From: an uncultured Eudoraea sp.
GTDB lineage: Bacteria; Bacteroidota; Bacteroidia; Flavobacteriales; Flavobacteriaceae
NCBI GenBank assembly: GCA_905479615.1
Contig: CAJQNH010000170.1
Coordinates: 1-9,549 of the forward strand
Direction: 5' to 3'
DNA length: 9,549 nt
Shown here: one piece after another, positions 1 to 6,029 of the stretch
Layout: each line of letters opens with the position of its first letter
Numbering within the stretch: the first letter of the stretch is position 1
The notes under the pieces: generated by a model
The model's input: the letters and a program-made list of their open reading frames with translations, nothing else
Databases searched by the model: none
What the model was told of the DNA's origin: nothing
Made by a program: the position numbers and the translations under genes

Positions 1-1
1 A

Positions 2-631
2 ATAAAAGGGAGAACGGAAGAAGAACTCATTACTAATCTGGATGCCGGGGCTGATGAAATCATTGCGTCTTTCAAAAGTACAGAAATGAAAGAGGCCCAA
101 AAAAGATTTTTGCGCTCGCTGAATAAAGACACCATATTACAGTCCAAATTTGACATTTCACTTAGGCTACCATCAATTTATAAGGTGGGGAAAGAAGAAG
201 ATAATTTTATTTGGATAGATCGTGAAATTCCCAAGGGGACTATGAATATTATTGTGTACGCTATGCCCTGGGAAAGTTTTGAAAATGATTCTACTTTCGT
301 GAAAGATATTGTAAAGATGAGGGATTCTATTGGCAAAAAGTATATCCCTGGCCCTGATATTCCTAATAAAACTACCTATATGGTTACTGAGAAGGCATTT
401 GCTCCTTACGTTTTCCCTGCGGAGATTTCCGGAAAAAAAGCAGCGGAAGCCAGAGGCATATGGGAAATTCAAAATTATCCTATGGCCGGTCCTTTTTTGA
501 CCTATATTATAAACGACAAGGCAAATAATAGAAAATTGATCCTGGAAGGATTTACTTTTGCTCCAGCAACCAACAAAAGAGACTATATGTTTGAACTGGA
601 AGCTATTCTCAAAACAGTTCAGTTTAATTAA
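2..631 (+). CDS. DUF4837-family putative lipoprotein, C-terminal part (5' end outside window)
   Basis: The reading frame is open from the first bases of the window and ends with TAA at 629-631, giving 209 visible residues. The internal Met at 86 is not the real start, because 28 in-frame codons (beginning IKGRTEEEL) precede it without a stop. Visible features are the segment PSIYKVGKEEDNFIWIDREI, a strand-rich core (MNIIVYAMPW), and a C-terminal stretch with YPMAGPFLTYIIND and ILEGFTFAPATNKRDYMFELEAIL. From memory this matches the Bacteroidota DUF4837 family, proteins of roughly 330 residues that usually start with a lipoprotein signal peptide; that end is not visible here. The family has no established biochemical role, and an envelope location is inferred from the family's usual lipobox. 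The gene stands alone at its 3' end, facing a convergent small gene across a shared terminator. I am confident it is a real gene and moderately confident of the family name. Confidence 0.8.
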   Translation: MKGRTEEELITNLDAGADEIIASFKSTEMKEAQKRFLRSLNKDTILQSKFDISLRLPSIYKVGKEEDNFIWIDREIPKGTMNIIVYAMPWESFENDSTFVKDIVKMRDSIGKKYIPGPDIPNKTTYMVTEKAFAPYVFPAEISGKKAAEARGIWEIQNYPMAGPFLTYIINDKANNRKLILEGFTFAPATNKRDYMFELEAILKTVQFN

Positions 632-651
632 GATTAACCAGCACTAATTTA

Positions 652-685
652 AAAAGGCCCTGAAAATATATTTTCAGGGCCTTTT
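652..685. terminator. Perfect palindromic bidirectional terminator
   Basis: Two 17-nt arms (652-668 and 669-685) are exact reverse complements. The core is GGCCCTGAAAAT with an A-run at the left and a T-run at the right edge. In RNA from either strand this gives a strong hairpin (stem AAAAGGCCCTGAAAA, loop of a few A/U) followed by U residues. It lies 20 nt after the DUF4837 stop and 21 nt from the stop of the convergent small gene at 707, so it most likely ends transcription from both sides. Confidence 0.9.
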
Positions 686-706
686 AATATTTTATAGTTC
701 CGATAA

Positions 707-877
707 TTAATCAAATGCAAAACCGGTGGCTACTCTAAATATAAAAGCATATATGGTAATGAGTAGCAGAGCAAAACAAAACCAGGAAAATACTTTAAAA
801 TATTTATTTAGAAAAATGTTAGTCCAGTTTCTGAAAGCTTCTAAATAGAGCTCTTTAAATAGTAATATTTTATCCAT
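707..877 (-). CDS. DUF6747-like small single-span membrane protein, copy 1
   Basis: This is a 56-residue ORF: ATG at 877-875 (complement), TAA at 709-707. The protein begins MDKILLFKELYLEAFRNW, a charged, probably amphipathic helix. It continues with KYFKVFSWFCFALLLITIYAF, a membrane span of about residues 26-47, and ends FRVATGFAFD. There is no signal peptidase motif, so an inner-membrane location with a short C-terminal tail is inferred. A second copy of the same length lies at 1124-1294 with 35 of 56 residues identical by hand alignment, which is strong evidence that both are translated. The C-terminal decapeptide FRVATGFAFD and the block YFKVFSWFCF are invariant between copies. From memory this resembles the flavobacterial family DUF6747, which has no known function; I could not check the name. 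A possible weak -7 element (complement of 906-913, one mismatch to TAnnTTTG) lies about 28 nt upstream. The palindrome at 652-685 terminates it. Confidence 0.85.
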   Translation of the reverse strand: MDKILLFKELYLEAFRNWTNIFLNKYFKVFSWFCFALLLITIYAFIFRVATGFAFD

Positions 878-1063
878 ATAGTGTATTTTTTGAAGTTAAC
901 TAGAACAAATATCTTTTTATAGATTAACTATGGCATATAAATCGGTTAAAGAGCATAAATATTTGGCGTAGGAACAGCCTTGCTTTCCGGCATCTTTGAA
1001 TGGCTTAAAACAGGCGTTTAAATGCACACAGCGCGTCCTTTATTGAAGAACCTGGAATATATA

Positions 1064-1095
1064 GAAAATAAAAAAGCGCCCGGTTAAGGGCGCTC
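1064..1095 (-). terminator. Intrinsic terminator of small gene copy 2
   Basis: The inverted repeat AGCGCCC (1075-1081) / GGGCGCT (1088-1094) has a 6-nt loop. Read on the minus strand, the stem is followed by a U-rich tract (complement of the A-run 1065-1075). It lies about 30 nt beyond the stop of the minus-strand gene at 1124-1294. The tract is on the minus side only, so this is a one-way terminator and copy 1 (707-877) must have its own promoter. Confidence 0.88.
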
Positions 1096-1123
1096 TTCGG
1101 TATTTAGTTTAGGTTGCTTGGTG

Positions 1124-1294
1124 TTAATCGAAAGCAAATCCCGTAGCTACTCTAAACAAAAATGCATAAAGCACAATTATAAAAGAGATAAAACAAAACC
1201 AGGAAAATACTTTGAAATAATTTTTTATTATTACAGGGCCAAGATTTTTGAAGGCCTCAGTATAAATTTCTTTAATAAGTAAAATATGTTTCAT
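1124..1294 (-). CDS. DUF6747-like small single-span membrane protein, copy 2
   Basis: This is a 56-residue ORF with ATG at 1294-1292 (complement) and TAA at 1126-1124. The protein begins MKHILLIKEIYTEAFKNLGP. It has one hydrophobic span of about residues 26-47 (YFKVFSWFCFISFIIVLYAF) and ends in the same FRVATGFAFD tail as copy 1. Differences between the copies lie mostly in the loop at residues 18-25 and in interchangeable hydrophobic residues of the span. The ends and the KVFSWFCF core are fixed, a pattern expected of selected protein sequence. At DNA level 24 consecutive bases are identical (1190-1213 versus 773-796). A possible -7 element with one mismatch lies in complement 1313-1320, about 18 nt before the ATG. 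The gene is followed by its own terminator at 1064-1095. The family name (DUF6747) is from memory and the function is unknown. A role as a small subunit or regulator of a membrane complex would be a guess. Confidence 0.87.
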   Translation of the reverse strand: MKHILLIKEIYTEAFKNLGPVIIKNYFKVFSWFCFISFIIVLYAFLFRVATGFAFD

Positions 1295-1471
1295 AGGCTA
1301 GACTTTAAGGTGCAAGACTATATGTATAACTAAATTTTCTTTTGATACGTATTTCGGGAGGTAGGTTTGTTGTGAAAGCGCTTCATAGGGTTGTAAAAAT
1401 CAATAGATTAAACAGAACTCTTTAAGGAAAAGCAGAGATTTTAAGAACTCGATTAACTATTCCTTTTTATA

Positions 1472-4381
1472 CTACATCTTTACAATTATGAACTCTGACC
1501 GCCTGTTGAGCTGATGCTTTGCTGAACTACACCTCACCGTGCCATCACATTCGTTGAGTAATTTTTCTTCTCCATATCCTATAGCGCTTTGTATGCGATC
1601 AGTAGAAATTCCCTGAGAAATCAGATATTCCCGAGTGGATTTTGCCCTTTTGTCGGACAGATATTTATTATAAGCTCTTTTACCCCTGGAATCTGTGTGA
1701 GATTCAATTTTAATAACCATGGTTTTATGCTCATTCATTACCTCAACCAGTTTATCAAGTTCGTTGGCAGCATCATTTCTGATATAAAACTTGTCAAAAT
1801 CAAAGAAGATCATATCTATTTTTAACTTTTTGATCCCATCTTCTATTACAATCAGTTCCTTCAGTTTTTTCATCGATATGTCAGCATGCACTAACTCATT
1901 TTCCTTGGTAATTACAGATTGCTCATCAATAAAATAGGTGTCCTTATCAGTCTTTAGGATATATTTTGTAGAGCTTTCAAGATCCTCGAAAACAAAACTT
2001 CCATCTTCACCGGTAACTACTTCTTTTAGCTTAATATTATTTTCATCTAAGAGGGTTACCAATGCTTCAGGCATTACTTCTCCTGTCACTAATTCAGTTA
2101 CTACCCCGGCTATTGCGTTTTCGTTTGCTTCTTCCGGAATTAATCTTTGAAATGAGTAAATATCGTCATCCCCTTTACCACCCCTTCGGTTTGAAGCAAA
2201 AAAACCTTTTTGAGTTTCTTCATCTACAATGTACGAGAAGTCATCTTTTTTGCTATTTACCGGTTGACCTACGTTTCTAACCTCCAGAAAACCTGAATCA
2301 CCATCATAAGACACTTCGTATATGTCGAGTCCCCCCATACCAACATGTCCATCTGAAGAGAAATAAAGTTTCTTTTCGTTAATAAACGGAAACATCTCCC
2401 TTCGTTCGGTGTTAATTTCAGGGCCAAGATTTCTAGGTTCAGAAAATTGACCGTCACCAAGTACATCTACCACAAAAATATCAGTCATGCCTAAACTTCC
2501 TGGCATGTCGGAAACAAAATAGAGTTGTTTTCCATCAGGGCTAAGGGCAGGATGGCCCGTAGAAAAATCATCGCTGTTAAAAGGAAGCTCTTGCCCTTCA
2601 GTCCATTCACCATCTACTTTTTTGGACATGTAGATTTTTAAATTATTATTGCCGTTTTTGTCTCGTTTTAACTTTTTACTGTAATAATTATTCCTTGTGA
2701 AATACATCGATTGATTATCTTGGGAAAATGTGACGGATGCTTCATGGTATTTGGTGTTTATCTTTTTCGAAAATTTAATGGCATCTTTAACTTCTTGCGA
2801 TTCCTTATTTATTTTAGCAACATATAGATCAAGATACGGCTGATTATTATATTTATACCTTCTGGTATTAAAAAATGAAGAATCCATAGCAGACGCAAAC
2901 ACCATCTCGTCATCATTATACAACATTGGAGAGAAATCTGAATATTTAGTGTTTATAGCCAAATTGGAAATGTCAATTGCTTCCTCTGTATTTAGGATAT
3001 TGTCTAAAACAATTTCATCGCGTGTTGCCCTGGATAAATCTTGTAGTTCACGCGTATTTCCTTTTTTCATTTCTCGATCATATAATCGCATCAAACGTTT
3101 GGCCCTGGCGTATTTCCCCGTACCTTTTGAGGAATTGGCATATTTAAAGATATTCTCGGCAGACATCTCATTTTTGTGATTCGTATACAGCTTATCATAC
3201 CAGTAATAAGCTCTTTCCATATTAGTATTATAATAGTGTGAATCCCCGGCTTTTTCTATTATTTTAAAAGATTCATTATTGGGATTAGATTCCAGTACCT
3301 GTTCGTATAATTCCGCAGCTTCTGCATACCACATCTTACTGAAATAGGCATCTGCCTTTTGAAGCAGTTTGTCATTAGTAAAAATAGAGGCACTTTTTTT
3401 AAGTATTCGGGAAATAGTAAGTTCATTAAAATTCTCAGGATTGACTTTATTGGACGATTCTGAAACAGTTTTCTTATTCTTCTCCGGGATATTCAAATCT
3501 TTCGCAGCTGCCACTTCATTTGGATCAAAGACATTCATGATCCATAATTTATCATTATAGTTTCCATTTAGATTTGACTTACAGGCATTTATTGCATCTT
3601 TCCAATCCTTAGACTCTTTGATATATACATAGTTTAACTCACTTTCAGGGTGCATTGCTACTTTGGAAGCCAGATTTTTTTTACGTAGTTTTTCCCGGAA
3701 TGATTTAACATTGTCAATATCACCAAATACACCTGCAACTATATAATAGCCATTCTTTAAACCCTTGAACCTGGGAACTATCCTGGCCGCAATTTTGTAT
3801 TCCTTAGCTGCCTTAATAAATTCTTTTGATGTGTTTAATGGGGTTTGTTTTAATTCACTGCTTTTAATAGCTAACTTCTTATCAAAGAATTCAGAATTAC
3901 TTCCCTGAACATTCATAATCCAAACCTCGGACTGAAATTTCCCATTCATTGCAGTAGAGCATGAGTTAATGGCTTCTTTCCAATTCTCATGCTGGGCCAG
4001 GGAAACATAGTTTAACTTACTGACAGGATGCGTAATGATAGTGGGAGTTAGCCTTTTAAGCCTCAGTTTTTGAGCAAATTTATTGGCATTTGCTCGATCT
4101 CCGTAGACTCCGGCAATAATGTAGTATCCATTTTTTGTGGCTGAAAAATCTTTGACTATTCTTGTCGGGATGCCATATTCCCGGGCCATTCGTCTAAAAG
4201 CAACATCGGTATTGGGTGTTGAGCTCTTAGCATCATTAGTAGTAACTTCGATGCTTGAGTTATAATAGTTTACTACATCTATTGATGTAAGTTCGTTTAT
4301 AGATTCATTCCAATACGCACTTACCCCAATTGTTGTTAGAAATATTAACGGAAGAAGAAACTGTATTAATTTTGTATTCAT
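1472..4381 (-). CDS. Secreted OmpA-family protein with SPOR-like repeats, TPR, PD40 and regulatory domains
   Basis: This 969-residue protein is predicted to be periplasmic or outer-membrane associated and to bind peptidoglycan. Residues 1-22 form a signal peptide (K4, hydrophobic 5-20, VSA before Y23). Residues 66-158 and 192-284 are two SPOR-like modules (NGYYIxAGVxGD, LNYV, WIMNV) that align without gaps at 46 of 93 identities. Residues about 335-440 are TPR-like helices (YAEAAELYEQVLESNPNN). Residues about 482-745 form a PD40/WD40-like propeller (LSPDGKQLYFVSD, LYFSSDGHVGMGGLDIYEV, GFFASNRRGGKGDDDIYSF). Residues about 755-838 resemble a carboxypeptidase regulatory domain (GEDGSFVFEDL). Residues about 850-969 are the OmpA C-terminal domain, with FFDFDK, HTDSRG (895-900), a Cys945/Cys951 pair and NRRSEF (959-964); the Asp and Arg that hold diaminopimelate are present. 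Proteins of this layout in Bacteroidota are often paired with PorP/SprF near type IX secretion or gliding genes; no such partner is visible here. No clear intrinsic terminator follows the TAG stop. Confidence 0.93.
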   Translation of the reverse strand: MNTKLIQFLLPLIFLTTIGVSAYWNESINELTSIDVVNYYNSSIEVTTNDAKSSTPNTDVAFRRMAREYGIPTRIVKDFSATKNGYYIIAGVYGDRANANKFAQKLRLKRLTPTIITHPVSKLNYVSLAQHENWKEAINSCSTAMNGKFQSEVWIMNVQGSNSEFFDKKLAIKSSELKQTPLNTSKEFIKAAKEYKIAARIVPRFKGLKNGYYIVAGVFGDIDNVKSFREKLRKKNLASKVAMHPESELNYVYIKESKDWKDAINACKSNLNGNYNDKLWIMNVFDPNEVAAAKDLNIPEKNKKTVSESSNKVNPENFNELTISRILKKSASIFTNDKLLQKADAYFSKMWYAEAAELYEQVLESNPNNESFKIIEKAGDSHYYNTNMERAYYWYDKLYTNHKNEMSAENIFKYANSSKGTGKYARAKRLMRLYDREMKKGNTRELQDLSRATRDEIVLDNILNTEEAIDISNLAINTKYSDFSPMLYNDDEMVFASAMDSSFFNTRRYKYNNQPYLDLYVAKINKESQEVKDAIKFSKKINTKYHEASVTFSQDNQSMYFTRNNYYSKKLKRDKNGNNNLKIYMSKKVDGEWTEGQELPFNSDDFSTGHPALSPDGKQLYFVSDMPGSLGMTDIFVVDVLGDGQFSEPRNLGPEINTERREMFPFINEKKLYFSSDGHVGMGGLDIYEVSYDGDSGFLEVRNVGQPVNSKKDDFSYIVDEETQKGFFASNRRGGKGDDDIYSFQRLIPEEANENAIAGVVTELVTGEVMPEALVTLLDENNIKLKEVVTGEDGSFVFEDLESSTKYILKTDKDTYFIDEQSVITKENELVHADISMKKLKELIVIEDGIKKLKIDMIFFDFDKFYIRNDAANELDKLVEVMNEHKTMVIKIESHTDSRGKRAYNKYLSDKRAKSTREYLISQGISTDRIQSAIGYGEEKLLNECDGTVRCSSAKHQLNRRSEFIIVKM
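3530..4186 (-). repeat. Tandem pair of SPOR-like modules inside the OmpA-family gene
   Basis: The encoded residues 66-158 (4186 down to 3908) and 192-284 (3808 down to 3530) are two gapless 93-residue copies separated by a 33-residue linker. Shared anchors are IV at the start, KNGYYI-AGV-GD, the KLR-K-L helix, HP-S-LNYV, W-K-AIN-C and WIMNV at the end. Each copy carries one cysteine (Cys141 and Cys267) at the same relative position, which could form a disulfide or be structural. The GYYI-AGVFGD strand followed by an amphipathic helix and a second strand is the usual SPOR pattern, a fold known to bind denuded peptidoglycan glycan strands. Assignment to SPOR is by motif pattern only. Confidence 0.75.
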
Positions 4382-4768
4382 TAGTTCAATGGCTTGGGAA
4401 ATATGACTATCTGCCTATGCTATTATTTTTTAAAAGTTGAGGCAGGGATTCACCAATATGATTGTTTTAACGACGAAATTAGAGGTATTAATACTCCTGA
4501 TTTATTTTTTGTTGTGAAAGAGATGTTTTTTGTCGTGTACGATCAACTTATGTATTTCATCGATAAAAAGGAAGGTGGATTGTATATTTTATTCTGTATG
4601 GAAAGGATTACAAAACAGCTTGAAATGCGCTATCAAATTGTCTTATATAGCATTAAAAGAGGGAATTTAGAAATAAAATGATAGGTATAATATAAAATCT
4701 ATTCTTTTTATAACCTATAAAAAAAGCGCCATCACTGGCGCTTTATATCCTATTAAGAAAACTCTTAA
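4382..4768. other. Intergenic region upstream of the OmpA-family gene
   Basis: This 387-nt stretch separates two minus-strand genes. It holds the tatA terminator (4714-4744) and should hold the promoter of the OmpA-family gene. No perfect TAnnTTTG is present on the minus strand. The nearest is TAATTTCG (complement of 4474-4481, one mismatch), about 95 nt before the ATG. It is flanked by the 10-nt palindrome GTATTAATAC (4485-4494), which might be a binding site but could be chance in AT-rich DNA. A 95-codon plus-strand ORF at 4394-4681 has no recognisable domain, and I do not call it. Confidence 0.5.
4714..4744 (-). terminator. Intrinsic terminator of tatA
   Basis: The stem AAAGCGCCA (4723-4731) / TGGCGCTTT (4736-4744) has a TCAC loop. 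On the minus strand the hairpin is followed by seven U (complement of 4719-4725). It begins 25 nt after the tatA stop codon, so tatA is probably monocistronic. Confidence 0.92.
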
Positions 4769-4954
4769 TTATTCTTCTTTCTTCTCCTCAAGTTGATCGT
4801 CTTCTTTAGAGGCATCTTTAAATTCTTTGATTCCACTCCCCAAACCTCTCATCAATTCGGGTATTTTTTTGCCTCCGAATAAAAGCAGTACGAGTACGAC
4901 AACTACAGCTATTTGCCAGGGACCTATTACTAAAAAGGTAGTTAATGATACCAT
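4769..4954 (-). CDS. tatA: Twin-arginine translocase subunit TatA
   Basis: This 61-residue protein has the layout of TatA/TatE, the small subunit that forms the pore or membrane-thinning assembly for export of folded Tat substrates. Residues 1-11 are a short N-terminus. Residues 12-27 are the single membrane helix (PWQIAVVVVLVLLLFG), with the polar Gln14 early in the span as is typical of TatA. FGG at 26-28 is the hinge. Residues 29-48 (KKIPELMRGLGSGIKEFKDA) form the amphipathic helix, and the tail is acidic and lysine-rich. Length and the lack of a long C-terminal tail favour TatA over TatB. TatC is not in the window; Bacteroidota often keep tatC elsewhere. The ATG at 4954 is the only sensible start and sits 22 nt after a perfect -7 element. 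The stop is TAA and the terminator at 4714-4744 follows. tatA diverges from the M23 gene across a 200-nt region. Confidence 0.95.
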   Translation of the reverse strand: MVSLTTFLVIGPWQIAVVVVLVLLLFGGKKIPELMRGLGSGIKEFKDASKEDDQLEEKKEE

Positions 4955-4976
4955 AATTTTATAATTTAATGGATTA

Positions 4977-4984
4977 CAAAGGTA
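4977..4984 (-). promoter_or_regulatory. Bacteroidota -7 promoter element of tatA
   Basis: The minus strand reads TACCTTTG, an exact match to the Bacteroidota -7 consensus TAnnTTTG, with its 3' end 22 nt before the tatA ATG. No TTG is visible at the expected -33 spacing, so the upstream element is weak. The inverted repeat GTACT/AGTAC (4982-4986 and 4992-4996, 5-nt spacer) overlaps the element's upstream edge and may be a regulator site. Confidence 0.6.
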
Positions 4985-5140
4985 CTAAAAAAGTACTTAT
5001 ATTATTGTTAATAGTAACGGGAAGATTTATTTTAAATTGTAGAAGTCAAAAAATCTGTCAAATCCGTAAATTAAATATAGTTTGAAATTAGGAAGACTAT
5101 AAATTTAAAAGGTATTTACTGCTTAATTCAAATCGAAGTT

Positions 5141-5148
5141 TATCTTTG
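5141..5148 (+). promoter_or_regulatory. Bacteroidota -7 promoter element of the M23-GH3 operon
   Basis: TATCTTTG matches TAnnTTTG exactly and ends 6 nt before the ATG at 5155. Transcription would begin at or within a few bases of that ATG, giving a leaderless or near-leaderless mRNA. This excludes the upstream in-frame TTG at 5146, which lies inside the promoter element. No good TTG -33 box is seen; TTTAC lies near that place. Confidence 0.65.
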
Positions 5149-5154
5149 TGTTTT

Positions 5155-6024
5155 ATGGTTAAAAAAGGAAAAAAGAGAAAAGAAATTCGGAGAAAGCTTC
5201 TTCATAAGTATCGGCTGGTGATACTTAACGAAAGTACTTTTGAAGAAAAGATATCTTTTAAACTTAGCAGACTAAACGTATTTGTTACCGGTTCCCTTTT
5301 TATTATCGGGCTGATTGGGCTTACAACTTTACTTATTGCTTTTACACCTTTAAGAGAATATATTCCCGGCTACTCTTCCACTAGGCTTAAAAGGCAGGCA
5401 ACAGAATTGACATATAAGACAGACTCTCTGGTTACAGTACTTAATTATACCAATAAGTATTTAAGCAATATTCGAATGGTCCTGAGAGGCGATATTGAAA
5501 ACAATCAAATTAATAGAGACTCACTTTTTGAACAATTTAAAATAGACCCGTCAACTGTAGATCTTACTCCAATAAGAGAGGACTCCATTCTAAGAGCGGA
5601 AGTCGCTTTGGAAGATAAGTACAATCTTTTTGAAAGTAATATGGAGGATGAGGGCCTTGTATTGTTTTCGCCCGTAAGCGGTACAATTTCTCAGGAATAT
5701 GACGCTCAAATCAAGCATTATGCAGTAGATATAGTTGCTCTCAAAGATACTCCGGTCAAAGCAGTGGCGGCAGGAACGGTAATTTTTTCTGAATGGACAA
5801 CTGAAACAGGTTATGTCATAATTATGGAGCATAAAAACGGAATACTTTCAGTCTATAAGCACAACGGCTCATTAAGCAAGAACCAGGGAGACTTTGTCAG
5901 GGCCGGAGAGGTTATTGCCTCTGTGGGAAACACGGGAGAATTGACTACCGGGCCTCATTTGCATTTTGAGCTGTGGAACAAAGGCAATTCGGTAAACCCC
6001 GCTGATTATATCGATTTTAACTAG
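5155..6024 (+). CDS. Membrane-anchored M23 family peptidase (LytM domain)
   Basis: This 289-residue protein is predicted to be a zinc metallo-endopeptidase of peptidoglycan, or a scaffold, anchored in the inner membrane with the catalytic domain in the periplasm. Residues 1-42 are strongly basic (KKGKKRKEIRRKLLHKYR) and should stay in the cytoplasm. Residues about 43-63 are the membrane span. Residues about 75-165 are a helical, possibly coiled-coil stalk. Residues about 168-285 are the M23 domain. The zinc ligands appear intact: His188 and Asp192 in HYAVD, and His270 of HLH (268-270), with His236 in YKH as the expected catalytic helper. The motifs TPVKAVAAGTV, VGNTGELTTGPHLHFEL and NPADY are canonical. 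The usual Gly in HxGxD is Ala190. I use ATG 5155 because the longer TTG start at 5146 lies in the promoter. The stop TAG is followed after 5 nt by the GH3 start, so the two genes are probably co-transcribed. Confidence 0.93.
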   Translation: MVKKGKKRKEIRRKLLHKYRLVILNESTFEEKISFKLSRLNVFVTGSLFIIGLIGLTTLLIAFTPLREYIPGYSSTRLKRQATELTYKTDSLVTVLNYTNKYLSNIRMVLRGDIENNQINRDSLFEQFKIDPSTVDLTPIREDSILRAEVALEDKYNLFESNMEDEGLVLFSPVSGTISQEYDAQIKHYAVDIVALKDTPVKAVAAGTVIFSEWTTETGYVIIMEHKNGILSVYKHNGSLSKNQGDFVRAGEVIASVGNTGELTTGPHLHFELWNKGNSVNPADYIDFN

Positions 6025-6029
6025 AAAGG

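Noticed and set aside
878..1063. Possible third small gene or gene remnant between the two mini-protein genes
   Set aside because: Neither strand shows the YFKVFSWFCF or FRVATGFAFD signature or any other supported frame. I see only upstream sequence of copy 1.
1400..1471. Possible terminator or repeat (AGAACTC twice) after the OmpA-family stop
   Set aside because: The two copies are short direct repeats, not an inverted repeat. No stable stem followed by a U-run is visible on the minus strand.
1589..3560. Several 63-78 codon plus-strand ORFs inside the OmpA-family gene
   Set aside because: They are antisense shadows of a long, clearly coding frame with dense domain matches. Their translations are low-complexity and lack known motifs.
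4394..4681. 95-codon plus-strand ORF between the OmpA-family gene and tatA
   Set aside because: It has no recognisable domain, signal or convincing start context, it lies divergent over the expected promoter region of the OmpA-family gene, and it shows no paralogue. It is probably a chance ORF, though conservation in relatives would change this.
5146..5154. TTG start extending the M23 protein by three residues
   Set aside because: The TTG is the end of a perfect -7 promoter element, so it is unlikely to be in the transcript; the ATG at 5155 is preferred.
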